From positions 33,203 to 97,202 of the forward strand of contig DYEY01000035.1 in assembly GCA_020725465.1 (NCBI GenBank): 64,000 nucleotides of DNA, written 5' to 3'. The notes below the pieces were generated by a model that ran no database searches, was not told where the DNA came from, and saw only the letters and a program-made list of their open reading frames with translations. The stretch is from Dethiobacter sp. (GTDB taxonomy: Bacteria > Bacillota > Dethiobacteria > Dethiobacterales > Dethiobacteraceae). Shown in pieces: positions 17,194-26,855 of the stretch; the first letter of the stretch is position 1; each line of letters begins with the position of its first letter. The position numbers and the translations under genes were made by a program.

Positions 17194-18609
17194 GTGGAAT
17201 TTTTTGCGGTGTTTCCCCAAAATTTCTTTTCGTTGTTTGCTTCGCCCAACCGGGAGGTTTATGCCGAGGCACTGCTTTTGCTGCACCGGCATTACCGTCA
17301 GGAGACGCGGCTGAAAAAGGCGGAACTGGTGTCAAGGCTGGTAGCGGGGCTGGAGACCAGGATGCTGGAGATGGAGGCGGAGGAGGGGGACTTATACGGG
17401 CTGGGTGAAGAGGTTAACCTGTCGGGCCGAGCGCATTTTCTGCTCAGGAAGTTTTTGGAGACCGGCTGGCTGGAAGTGGAACCGGATCTGTCTTCTTTTG
17501 AAGAATGTTATATTGTGCCCGGTTATGCCAGCAAGGTCCTGAACCTGTTTTACGATATCCTGCAGGGCAGGACTGTGGAGTATAACGGTTATGTCCACTC
17601 TACCTATTCCAGCCTGAAGACGGCGGACCAGGAGCGGGACGAGCAACTGTATTATGCCCTGCGGCACGCGCATCAGGCTACACAGCAACTGTGGGCCAGC
17701 CTCAGGGAGCTTCTGGATAATATTCGCCAGTACCACCAGCGGCTGCAGCAACAGGTGGAGGTGAGGGGGCTTCTGGTGGAGCATTTTGATAAATTCCGGG
17801 TGCTGATCTCGGACAAAGTGTACCACCCGCTGAAAACCTTTGACAGTGTGCCCCGCTTTAAACAGCGTATTGTGGGTATTTTAAAGAAATGGCTGCGGGA
17901 CAGCGAGGTGCTGCTGGAAATCGCCCGTACTTCGGTAAAAAGAGGTGAGTGCAGGGAACTGGGAGCAGCGCGGGAACAGGTGGTAAGCAGGATTGTGGAA
18001 ATTCTTGATATTTACGATAAGTTGGATGAACTGCTGGCACAGATTGACCGGAAAAACTCCGCTTATACCAGGGCTTCGGTGGAGCGGATGCAGTATTACC
18101 TCAATACCGACCGGGATATCCGGGGAAAGCTGGTGGAAGTGCTGAAGTCGTTGCCTTCCCTGCGCAGGGGTGAGACGGCTCTGGTCCGGGCGATTTCGGA
18201 GGGTCTGCCCCTGTTTGAACCGGGGTACCTGGACGAATATTCCCTTTACAGTCCTCCCAGGAAGCGGGAGCACCTGCCGGAACAAGGGGAGCGGACCACG
18301 GTTTCTGCCAGGGAAATTGAGGCGGAAATGGCAGAGTTTAAGGAAAGGTTAAAAAAGGCCTATTCTCACCGGAAAATTGTGGAGTTCATGCTGTCCCTGC
18401 TGAGCGGAAGGGACAGCCTGACCACCGGCGAGCTTACAATGGAGGACAACGAAGACTTTGTCAGGTTGCTTTTGGCGGTGGTGAAAAGCGGTGAAGAAGA
18501 ACTTCCGTACCGCGTGGAGTTTAAAGACGGATACCTGTATGTAAACGGTTACCGCCTGCCGGAAATGGTCATTGCCGCGGAAACGGGGGTTGCCCATGTG
18601 GTGGGATGA
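17194..18609 (+). CDS. jetA: Wadjet protein JetA (MukF/kleisin-like)
   Basis: About 471 residues from GTG 17194, with GGAAAGG 7 nt upstream. This start gives the usual family beginning VEFFAVFPQNFFSLFASPNR. An upstream GTG at 17131 would add 21 residues that do not look like the family. Winged-helix regions flank a long helical middle (about 150-320), as in the kleisin subunit of the MukBEF-like Wadjet complex. In Wadjet, JetA, JetB and JetC form an SMC-type DNA loop-extruding motor that senses small circular DNA. The jetB start overlaps the jetA stop by 14 nt. Confidence 0.85.
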   Translation: MEFFAVFPQNFFSLFASPNREVYAEALLLLHRHYRQETRLKKAELVSRLVAGLETRMLEMEAEEGDLYGLGEEVNLSGRAHFLLRKFLETGWLEVEPDLSSFEECYIVPGYASKVLNLFYDILQGRTVEYNGYVHSTYSSLKTADQERDEQLYYALRHAHQATQQLWASLRELLDNIRQYHQRLQQQVEVRGLLVEHFDKFRVLISDKVYHPLKTFDSVPRFKQRIVGILKKWLRDSEVLLEIARTSVKRGECRELGAAREQVVSRIVEILDIYDKLDELLAQIDRKNSAYTRASVERMQYYLNTDRDIRGKLVEVLKSLPSLRRGETALVRAISEGLPLFEPGYLDEYSLYSPPRKREHLPEQGERTTVSAREIEAEMAEFKERLKKAYSHRKIVEFMLSLLSGRDSLTTGELTMEDNEDFVRLLLAVVKSGEEELPYRVEFKDGYLYVNGYRLPEMVIAAETGVAHVVG

Positions 18610-19234
18610 CTGGGAACAGCTGGGTGATAAGGAGCGGGAACAGTTTGCCCGGGTGGCCAATCTGCTATGGCAGAAGACTTTCCTTTTGCGTGACGAAACA
18701 GATCCCCAGGGCAGGAATATGTTAATCAACAGGGACTACCGTTTCCTGGAACGCCATTATCGCCTGTTTGCCGATTACTTCAGGGTGAGCGGCTGGGAAA
18801 TCCAGCTGGACAGTCATTTGGGGGTGGCGGCGCTTTACAACCGTCTTGGTTACAACCATCGCCGGCTGGACAAGCTGGTCACTTATTTTCTCTACGTGCT
18901 GCGGCTGATTTACGAAGAGCAGCAGGAGAAGCTCTCCCTGCGTAAAGAGGTGACCACCACCGTGGGTGAGGTGGTGGAAAAGATGTTCCACCTGGGCCTT
19001 ATGGACCGGAAACCTCCTGAAAAACAGTTGCGGGAAGGCCTGGGTGCCTTACGGAACTTTAACATTATCGCCAGGGTGGGCGGTCCCTGGGGAAGCCCGG
19101 AGACGCGGCTTATTATTTACCCGTCAATAGTGATGCTGGTAACCAACGAAAAAATTACTGAGCTTTACGGTCTGCTGAAACAGGAACCGGAGGAGGAAGA
19201 CGATGAAGCTGTTGGAGAAGATGCTCCTGATTAA
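18596..19234 (+). CDS. jetB: Wadjet protein JetB (MukE-like, DUF4194)
   Basis: About 212 residues from ATG 18596, inside the end of jetA; an upstream ATG at 18572 adds eight residues. It has a compact winged-helix architecture typical of MukE/JetB, with a very acidic tail (EPEEEDDEAVGED). It is the KITE subunit that binds the kleisin JetA. The tail overlaps the start of jetC by 32 nt, and the acidic codons double as the jetC ribosome site (GGAGGAAGA). Translational coupling keeps the subunits in ratio. Confidence 0.85.
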   Translation: MWWDDWEQLGDKEREQFARVANLLWQKTFLLRDETDPQGRNMLINRDYRFLERHYRLFADYFRVSGWEIQLDSHLGVAALYNRLGYNHRRLDKLVTYFLYVLRLIYEEQQEKLSLRKEVTTTVGEVVEKMFHLGLMDRKPPEKQLREGLGALRNFNIIARVGGPWGSPETRLIIYPSIVMLVTNEKITELYGLLKQEPEEEDDEAVGEDAPD

Positions 19235-22200
19235 GTGGCATTATTTTGAGCAGGAACTCCTGGAGTTTCGGGGAGTCAATTTCCTCACCGGCAAAAACGC
19301 CGCAGGCAAATCCACCATTATTGACGCCCTGCAGCTGGTGATACTGGGCGATACCACCGGCTACTTTTTTAATAAGGCTGCCAACGACCGTTCCAACCGC
19401 AGCCTGAAAGGGTATCTGCGGGGAGAAGTGGCGGAAGACGGTGAGGCCGGGACGGTTTACCTGCGTAATAACGATTTCAGCAGCTATATCGTGCTGGAGT
19501 TTTATGATACCGTGGAGAAAAGGCGGTTTTGCCTGGGCGTTGTTTTTGATTCCTACCGGGACGGCGACCACAAGCACCAGTTTTTTTACCTGAAAGACCG
19601 GCTGCCGGAAAACCGCTTCTGCCCGGACGGCTCAACCATGAATATCAGGATGCTGAAGGCTTGGCTGTTAAATCATTACCCCCGGCAGTTCCAGTTTTTT
19701 GACAGCAACCGCGATTACCGCGAAGTGATGGCCGGGGTGCTTGGCCACTTAAATGAGCGCTTCTTCCGGCTGTTCCGTAAGGCGGTGCCTTTTTCGCCCA
19801 TTATCGATATCAAACAGTTTATCACCGAGTTTGTCTGCGATGTGGAAAACGAGGTGGACATCACCCACATGCAGGAAAATATCCGTCAGTACAAGCAGCT
19901 GGAAGAAGAGCTGTCGCTGGTGGAGAAGAAGGTGTCTGCGCTGGAAAGCATTGCCGCAATGTACCAGGCCTATCGCGAAGAGTCGGAGCGCCTGCAGGTG
20001 CAGCAATATTTGCTGGAGCGGGCGGCGCTGGAAAAACGGGCCTGGGATTTGGAAACTTTGCGCGGCGAGATAAAAACACTGGGGGAAAATATCACCGGCC
20101 TGCAGGGAAAGATCAGCCGGGAAGAAGGCACCCTTAAAGTGCTTGAAGAGCAGTACCGCGCTCTTCTGGAGGAACGGGCACAGTCAGACATCTATAAAAA
20201 ACAGCAGGATTTAAGCAAAGAAAAGGAAGCTCTGCTGCGGGAACTGGAAGAAATCAAAAACAGCGAAGAGCGCCTTAACGGCATGCTTCGTGCCCATCTC
20301 CGCTGCTGGCGCGAAGTAGCCGCTTTTGCGGCAGGTAACCTGCCGGAGGTGCCGGTGGATGAAGACCTGACCCTGGGGCTTACGGTACTGGACGAGGGGC
20401 TCAACGATTGCCGGTTACTGGAGCATGACCGGTTGCAGGCGGTTAAAACGTCGCTGGAAAATTATGCAGCCAGACTGAACCGGCTTTTTTACGAGCTGGA
20501 GCAGGAAAAAAAGCGCCTTGGGCAGAGGGCTGATGTTCTGGGGGCGGAACTGACAGGACTGCGCCGGGGGATTAAGCCTTATCCTGAAAAGGTGCTGGAA
20601 CTGAAAGAGACTATAGCCCAGGACCTTACCGGCAGGCACAGCCGGGAAATCACTCCCCGCATTTTTGCCGACTTACTGGAGATAAAGGACCCGCGCTGGC
20701 AAAATGCGGTGGAAGCCTATCTCCACACGCAGAAATTCCACCTTCTGGTGGAACCGGAGTATTTCCTGGATGCTTTGCGGGTTTATGAAGCCGAAAAGAA
20801 CAGCCGTATGTTTTATGACCTGGGGCTGGTGGATACAGAAAAAGTGATGGCAAGCAGACCTGTGGTAATGCCGGGCAGCCTGGCTGAAGAGGTGGAAACT
20901 GATGACCCATTGGCCAGGGCGTATGCCGACTACCTGCTGGGGCGGGTAATAAAATGCGGGACTGTGGAAGAGTTGCGGCTCCACCGTACCGCCATCACGC
21001 CGGGGTGTATGCTTTATCATAATTATGTGGCCAGGCAGCTTAACCCGTCCCGCTTCGCCGAACCCTATATCGGCCGCCGGGCAATCGCCCGCCAGATAGA
21101 GTCCAAAGAAAGTGAGCTCAGGGAGTGCCGGGAGCGGTTACAGCGGCTTGAGCCGCGGCTGGATGCTTTGGGCAGGGCGGCCGGGACACCGCTGTTGACC
21201 AATAACGATATTACCAGCATATTGGACCTGAAAATCAAAATAGGGCGCAAAAGCGAGCGGGAGCGGATACTGGCCCGGGTAACCGCTGAACTGGGCGCCC
21301 TTGACCTCTCGTATGTTGTGCGGCTGGATAAACAGCTGGAGCTGTGCGGGGCAGCCATAGACCGGAGCAGAACCCTCCTGCAAAAAGACCGGGCCGAGCT
21401 GGTCGCCGCGGAGATTAACCTGCAGAACCGGGAGGCGGCTCTGCCGGCTCTGTCAGCGGAAAAAGAGGCACTGGCCGGGTCCCTGGTGGCACGGTACCCG
21501 GAAAAGTGGCGCAGTGAAAGCGGGGAACCCCGGTTTCTCCAGGAACTGAAAGCACGCCGCACCCCGGACAATATTATTAACAGTTTTACAACGGCGGCCA
21601 AGGGAACGGAAACGAAGAAAAGGGACCGCTGGGAAGAGCTCCTGGAGCTGCGCACCGCCTATAACCGTGATTTTAAAGGCTCTTTTGCGGTGGGGGGGAA
21701 GATAACCACGCCTACGATGCCGAGCTGAAACGGCTCAAAGAAAGCACGCTGCTGGACTACCGCCGGAAAATACAGGAGGCCAGGGAGCGGGCGCAGGTAC
21801 AGTTTAAAGAAGACTTTATCAGTAAACTGCGAGCCAACATGGACCGGGTCCATGAACAGATCCGGGACCTGAACCGGGCAATCAGGGACAATTTTTTCGG
21901 CCGCGAACGTTACCGGTTCACGGTTATTCCGCACCCGCAATACCGGCGTTTTTACGATATGATTACCGATGACCTGCTGGTGGAAGGGTATAACCTCTTT
22001 TCCAACGTTTTTCTGGAACGGCACGGTGACACAGTGGACGAACTGTTTCGCCAGATTGTGGATACCGGCGATGGGCTGCTCAGTGCCGACCGCAGGCAGC
22101 AGCTGGCCGAAAACCTGCAGCGCTTTACCGACTATCGCACTTTCCTGGAATTTGACATGGTCAGCATTGACGAAGAAGGCCGCGAATCCCGCCTGTCCCG

Positions 22201-22537
22201 GATGATAACCAAAAAATCGGGCGGGGAGACACAAACGCCGTTTTATGTGGCGGTATTGTCCTCTTTTCTGCAGGTTTACCGTGTAAGGCAGGAGGAAGCC
22301 AATACGCTCAGGCTTATTGTCTTTGACGAAGCTTACAACAAGATGGATCACCAGCGTATCCGGGAAAGCATTAAAATGATCAGGGAGATGGGACTGCAGG
22401 TCATCCTCGCGGCGCCCACGGAAAAAATCGCTGATATCGCACCGCTGGTAGACCGCAACCTTTTGGTTTACCGTTTGAGGAACACAACCCTGGTGAAAGC
22501 CTTCGACCCAAAAGAGTTGCTGGAAATGGGGGTTTAG
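19203..22537 (+). CDS. jetC: Wadjet protein JetC (MukB/SMC-like ATPase), interrupted by a frameshift
   Basis: Read through one frameshift, the gene encodes about 1,111 residues, normal for JetC. The first frame (19203-21728) has Walker A GKNAAGKST (30-38) and a long coiled coil. It ends soon after a G7 run at about 21691-21697 (GTG GGG GGG AAG). The -1 frame from that run continues DAELKRLKESTLLDYRRK and carries the ABC signature KKSGGETQTPF and Walker B LIVFDEAYNKMD. Both halves are needed for one ATPase site. Explanations are a homopolymer sequencing error, a true inactivating indel, or productive -1 slippage on GGGGGGG. JetC is the SMC motor of Wadjet. Confidence 0.85.
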
Positions 22538-23803
22538 ATGGAATACAGGACGATGGTACTGAGCGCTTTGCTGGACAAATACGAGAAAAGCGCTCATTTC
22601 TTCGGCACTGCCATGAAAAACAGGCGCATTGTCTTTAAGATCAGCAGGGAAACCATGCCTGACTATTTTTCCGGCGAGCAGCCGCTGCTTAAAACCGCCT
22701 TCCACCAGTCGGCGGAAGAGCTGCAGGCCGCCGGACTGGTAAAACTGGTGTGGTTGCGGGGAGAGAAAGGCAACCTGCTGAAGGAGATTGTACTGAACCT
22801 GGAGGAACTTTCCCGGGCTTACAGCCTGGCCGGTCGCACCCCCCGCCTGGAACAACTGCAGGGTTTGCGCACATTGATTGTCCAGGCTGCGGAAAAGATA
22901 AAAACTGAATGGATAAGAGAGTTTTTATCACACTGTGCAAGACAGATAGCAGAGCAACGGGTGGTACCCCCCCTTCTGCCGCCGGAAACGAGCGACACTG
23001 AGTTGCTGCTTAAGGCTTTTTCCGGCCTGGACCACAAGGGAGACAAAGAAGTGCCGGAGCGGGTATTCAGCCTGCGTTACCTGGGGGGAAGCAAGCTTCT
23101 GACCGGCCGGGTGCGGGGCTCGCTGGTGGCCGCCGCCAGGAAATATTTGTTTGACGATGCGGAAACGGCCGCTGAGGATGTGCTGGCTGAGCTGGGCATC
23201 GTCAGGACCTCGGACGAAATGCTGCTGGCGGGACCAATTACGCTAAAGCTAAAAGGACTGACCGCGGACCTCTCAGCACTGGTTTTCGGCGCCGTGGCGG
23301 ATACGCAAAAGCTAAAAGAAACCGAAGTTGTGGGACTGGCCACCGATCAGATCATATTGGTGGAAAACAAGACCAACTTCCACGAACTGGCCAGAAGGGG
23401 CCATGCAGAGCGAGTGCTTTTGCTGTATCTGGGTGGTTTCCCCGGCCCGGGCAAGCGGCTGTTCCTGCAGGTACTGCATGATTTCTGTGTCCGCAACCGC
23501 CCCGGCGCAAAATTTTTCCACTGGGGCGACATCGACATGGGAGGGCTCAGAATTCACCTGCTCTTGAAAGAAAAAGCCGTACCCGGGCTGATTCCGCTCT
23601 TTATGGACAGCGAAACCCTGCTGAAATACCGGGAGGCGGGGGAAAGCCTCACCCCCTCCTACCGGTCGGGGCTGGAAAAGATGAAAAAAGACCCGGCTTA
23701 CGCCGGGTTCAGGGACCTTATTGAACTGATGCTTGCCTTAAACATCCGGCTGGAGCAGGAGGCGCTGCTGGCCGGCGAGGACCTGCAGCTTTTTTCTGGC
23801 TGA
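22538..23803 (+). CDS. jetD: Wadjet protein JetD (TOPRIM nuclease, DUF3322/DUF2220)
   Basis: 421 residues. ATG follows the jetC TAG with no gap. The C-terminal TOPRIM domain has E276 in ILVENKTNF and the acidic pair D331-x-D333 in HWGDIDMGG, matching the metal-binding residues of topoisomerase-like nucleases. The N-terminal half is the DUF3322-type arm. In Wadjet, JetD cuts the plasmid DNA captured by the JetABC motor. All key residues are present, so JetD looks functional even if jetC is broken. Confidence 0.9.
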   Translation: MEYRTMVLSALLDKYEKSAHFFGTAMKNRRIVFKISRETMPDYFSGEQPLLKTAFHQSAEELQAAGLVKLVWLRGEKGNLLKEIVLNLEELSRAYSLAGRTPRLEQLQGLRTLIVQAAEKIKTEWIREFLSHCARQIAEQRVVPPLLPPETSDTELLLKAFSGLDHKGDKEVPERVFSLRYLGGSKLLTGRVRGSLVAAARKYLFDDAETAAEDVLAELGIVRTSDEMLLAGPITLKLKGLTADLSALVFGAVADTQKLKETEVVGLATDQIILVENKTNFHELARRGHAERVLLLYLGGFPGPGKRLFLQVLHDFCVRNRPGAKFFHWGDIDMGGLRIHLLLKEKAVPGLIPLFMDSETLLKYREAGESLTPSYRSGLEKMKKDPAYAGFRDLIELMLALNIRLEQEALLAGEDLQLFSG

Positions 23804-23869
23804 AGAAGTTTTCAGGTAAGCAGGAATTACCGGCGGGACGGCGAAATACTGATGAAATTGCATATTGAC

Positions 23870-23977
23870 CGGGGGAGCTCCTGTGAGGGGCTGAGAAAGC
23901 AGGTGAACCTGCTGACCCTTTGAACCTGTTCTGTGCCGCGCCAGCGGTACCACTGGGTAATGCCAGCGAAGGGAGGG
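23870..23977 (+). promoter_or_regulatory. TPP riboswitch (thi box)
   Basis: It contains the conserved blocks of the thiamine pyrophosphate aptamer in order: GGGGGAGCTC, GGGGCTGAGA, GACCCTTTGAACCTG, and GGGTAATGCCAGCGAAGGGA. It lies between jetD and thiC and is followed by an intrinsic terminator, so ligand-dependent early termination is the likely control of thiC and the thi genes behind it. Confidence 0.95.
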
Positions 23978-23992
23978 TGAAACAGTTGTTTG

Positions 23993-24019
23993 CCGTACCC
24001 TTGCCAGGTACGGTTTTTT
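23993..24019 (+). terminator. Riboswitch expression-platform terminator
   Basis: CCGTACC / GGTACGG forms a 7-bp stem followed by six T. It sits 16 nt behind the TPP aptamer and upstream of the thiC start. Confidence 0.85.
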
Positions 24020-24044
24020 AATATACAAACAGGGAGTGACGGCG

Positions 24045-25349
24045 TTGACACAACTGGAGCAGGCCAAAAAAGGAGTAATCACACCGGAGATGGCGGAAGC
24101 GGCGGCCCGCGAGGGACTGGAAGGGGAAGATATCAGGGCAGGCATTGCCGCCGGAGAGATAGTGCTGCCCTGCAACATTAATCACCGGATTTCCCGGCCG
24201 TTTGCCGTGGGGCGGGGCCTGACAACCAAAGTAAATGCCAACATCGGCACTTCCGAAGCTTACCCGGAGGTGGGAAGGGAACTGGCGAAGCTGCAGGCCG
24301 CCGTGGACAGCGGCGCCCATTCCGTGATGGACCTCAGCACCGGGGGAGATATCGACGGCTGCCGGAGAGAAATAATCCGGGCCAGCCCGGTGATGGTGGG
24401 CACTGTGCCACTCTACCAGGCACTGGTCGAATCGTCCCGCCGCGGCCGGGGCATGGTGGAAGTGACGGAGGAGGAAATTTTTGCCGCTGTGGAAAAACAC
24501 TGCCGGGACGGGGCTGATTTCATCACCGTACACTGCGGTGTAACCAGAAGCGTCATTGCGGAACTGAAGTTACAGGGCAGGGTTATGGACATTGTTTCCC
24601 GGGGCGGCTCTTTTATGATGGCCTGGGTGCTCCATAACGAAAAAGAGAATCCCCTGTACCGGCATTTTGACAGCCTGCTGGAGCTGGTCCGCCAGTATGA
24701 TGTGACATTAAGCCTGGGGGACGGGCTGCGGCCCGGCTGTATCGAAGATGCCACGGACGGCCCACAGATCCACGAACTGGTGGTACTGGGGGGACTGGTG
24801 CAGAGGGCCCGGCAGGCGGGTGTCCAGGTCATGGTGGAGGGACCGGGACATGTTCCCCTGGACCAGGTCGGGACCAACGTGCAGCTGGCCAAGAGGCTTT
24901 GTCACGGTGCGCCTTTTTATGTGCTGGGCCCTATTGTGACTGACGTTGCACCGGGATATGACCATATTACCTCGGCCATTGGCGGCGCCCTGGCCGCCTG
25001 GTACGGCGCGGACTTTCTCTGTTATGTCACTGCGGCCGAACATCTGGGGCTGCCTGATGCCGGGGATGTAAAAGAGGGGGTTATCGCTGCCAGGATTGCG
25101 GCGCACGCGGCGGATATCGCCAAGGGGGTAAAGGGAGCAAGGACCTGGGACCTGGAGATGTCCAGGGCCAGGAAAGCGCTGGACTGGGAAAAGCAGGTAC
25201 AGCTGGCCATCGACCCGGAGAAGGCAGCCGGCTTAAGAAAACAAAAAAATGAAGGCAGCCAGGAGTGCTGCACCATGTGCGGCCCATACTGCGCCTATAA
25301 AATTGTCAATGAACACCTGGGCATCACAATTAAGGGCGGTTGCGTCTGA
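24045..25349 (+). CDS. thiC: Phosphomethylpyrimidine synthase ThiC
   Basis: 434 residues from TTG 24045, chosen because AGGGAG lies 8 nt upstream; GTG 24036 overlaps that site. ThiC is a radical-SAM enzyme that rearranges aminoimidazole ribotide to HMP phosphate, the pyrimidine half of thiamine. The C-terminal Fe-S ligand motif CTMCGPYC (CxxCx4C) is present, as are NINHRISRP and the VMVEGPGHVPLDQ loop. It is the first gene after the TPP riboswitch. It has the shorter Clostridial/archaeal length, without the long N-terminal domain of proteobacterial ThiC. Confidence 0.95.
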   Translation: MTQLEQAKKGVITPEMAEAAAREGLEGEDIRAGIAAGEIVLPCNINHRISRPFAVGRGLTTKVNANIGTSEAYPEVGRELAKLQAAVDSGAHSVMDLSTGGDIDGCRREIIRASPVMVGTVPLYQALVESSRRGRGMVEVTEEEIFAAVEKHCRDGADFITVHCGVTRSVIAELKLQGRVMDIVSRGGSFMMAWVLHNEKENPLYRHFDSLLELVRQYDVTLSLGDGLRPGCIEDATDGPQIHELVVLGGLVQRARQAGVQVMVEGPGHVPLDQVGTNVQLAKRLCHGAPFYVLGPIVTDVAPGYDHITSAIGGALAAWYGADFLCYVTAAEHLGLPDAGDVKEGVIAARIAAHAADIAKGVKGARTWDLEMSRARKALDWEKQVQLAIDPEKAAGLRKQKNEGSQECCTMCGPYCAYKIVNEHLGITIKGGCV

Positions 25350-25391
25350 AACCGTTCAACCTCCCGGACTTTAAGAAAGGAAGTGGCTTAA

Positions 25392-26192
25392 ATGGCTGAT
25401 TTTAACCAAAAAATTGGGGAAGCTCTGGTCAGGTTGAGGGAGAAGAGGCCTCTTGTCCACCATATTACCAATTTTGTGGTGATGAATGACTGCGCCAACA
25501 TCACCCTGCATATCGGCGGTTCGCCGGTGATGGCCCATGCCCCGGAAGAGGTGGAGGAAATGGTGGGCCTGGCCGACAGCCTGGTTTTAAATATCGGCAC
25601 CCTGACCAAAGAGCTGGTCGAAGCCATGGTGCTGGCAGGGCGGCGGGCCAACGAAAAAGGCATACCGGTTTTACTTGACCCGGTGGGGGCAGGGGCCACT
25701 GCCATGCGTACCGGGGCAGCCAAAAGGCTTTTGTCCGAAATCGGGGTCAGCATCATCAAGGGCAATGCCGGGGAGGTTTCGGTGCTGGCCGGCGTGGAGG
25801 CGGTGGTGCGCGGTGTGGATTCCGCCGGCACGGCCGGAGACCTGCCGGAGGTGGCCAAAAAACTGGCGAAGGATTGTGGTTGCACTGTGGTCATCACTGG
25901 AGCGACGGACTGGGTTTCAGACGGGCGGCGGACCCACAGCGTGCATAACGGCCACAGTATGATGGGGACCATCACCGGGACGGGCTGCATGGCCGGCTCC
26001 ATGGTGGGAGCTTTTGCCGGCACCGTGGATGACCCGCTGCTGGCGGCCCTGGCGGGGCTGGCCTGCTTTGGGGTAGCCGGTGAAATGGCGGCGGCGAAGG
26101 AGTCCCTGCCGGCCTCTTTTAAACAGGCCCTGCTGGACGGGGTTTATGCCTTAACAGCTGAACAGGCAGCCGGGCTGGCCAGGATCGGTTAA
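25392..26192 (+). CDS. thiM: Hydroxyethylthiazole kinase ThiM
   Basis: 266 residues. It phosphorylates the thiazole alcohol for salvage into thiamine. Family signatures seen: PLVHHITNFVVMNDCAN near the N-terminus, LLDPVGAGAT (around 95), IKGNAGEV (about 120) and the anion-hole/catalytic loop TGTGCMAGS (about 195-203) with the active-site Cys. AAGGAAGTGG precedes ATG. It lies 42 bp after thiC and 22 bp before the preferred thiE start, so it shares the thi transcript. Confidence 0.95.
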   Translation: MADFNQKIGEALVRLREKRPLVHHITNFVVMNDCANITLHIGGSPVMAHAPEEVEEMVGLADSLVLNIGTLTKELVEAMVLAGRRANEKGIPVLLDPVGAGATAMRTGAAKRLLSEIGVSIIKGNAGEVSVLAGVEAVVRGVDSAGTAGDLPEVAKKLAKDCGCTVVITGATDWVSDGRRTHSVHNGHSMMGTITGTGCMAGSMVGAFAGTVDDPLLAALAGLACFGVAGEMAAAKESLPASFKQALLDGVYALTAEQAAGLARIG

Positions 26193-26214
26193 ATACCGCG
26201 GTGGAGGGATGGCT

Positions 26215-26853
26215 ATGAACCTGGACGTGTACGTTGTCACCGACCGGTCGCTGGCTGCCGGCAGGCCGCTGCTCTGGGTGGTGGAGGAAAGCCTGGCGGG
26301 CGGCGCCGGTGTAATTCAGCTAAGGGAGAAGGATATATCCACCAGGGAGTTTGTGGAGCTGGCCCTACGGCTTAAGGAAATTACCAGCCGCTACGGAGCC
26401 CGGCTGATTATCAACGACCGGGTGGATGTGGCACTGGCTGTGGGGGCTGACGGCGTGCACCTGGGGCAGGAAGACATGCCGCTGCAAACCGCCAGGAAGA
26501 TCCTGGGTCCTGTTCTGATCGGCGTGTCGGTGGCCACGGTGGCGGAAGCAGCGGCCGCCGCCGCAGGGGGCGCCGATTACCTGGGAGTTAGCGCCGTATT
26601 CAGCACACCGACCAAAAAGGTGGCAACGACTGTTGGTCTGGAGGGACTAAGGGCCATCAGAAAGGCGGTGAACCTGCCGCTGGTGGCCATCGGCGGCATT
26701 AACCGGGATAATGCCGCCGAGGTTGTCAGGGCGGGAGCTGACGGCCTGGCTGTGGTTTCGGCGGTTATGGCGGCGGCCAGCCCGCGGTTGGCGGTGGCGG
26801 AGCTGCTGGAGCAGGTAAAGACAGCCAGGGCAAAGAGGCGGGGGGAGGGTTGA
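26215..26853 (+). CDS. thiE: Thiamine-phosphate synthase ThiE
   Basis: 212 residues from ATG 26215 (GGAGGG six bases upstream); ATG 26209 would add two residues. It is a TIM-barrel enzyme joining HMP-PP and thiazole phosphate. Signatures: GGAGVIQLREKD, INDRVDVALAVGADGVHLGQ, GVSAVFSTPTK and AIGGINRDN. The stop overlaps the start region of thiL. Confidence 0.95.
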   Translation: MNLDVYVVTDRSLAAGRPLLWVVEESLAGGAGVIQLREKDISTREFVELALRLKEITSRYGARLIINDRVDVALAVGADGVHLGQEDMPLQTARKILGPVLIGVSVATVAEAAAAAAGGADYLGVSAVFSTPTKKVATTVGLEGLRAIRKAVNLPLVAIGGINRDNAAEVVRAGADGLAVVSAVMAAASPRLAVAELLEQVKTARAKRRGEG

Positions 26854-26855
26854 CG

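Noticed and set aside
21839..22537. Separate gene for the C-terminal part of JetC
   Set aside because: The ATG at 21839 has no ribosome site and the frame is open back to the G7 run, so it is treated as the second half of jetC.
21659..22855. Long minus-strand open frame opposite jetC and jetD
   Set aside because: The opposite strand encodes the JetC signature and Walker B and the start of JetD; the antisense frame is a codon-bias shadow.
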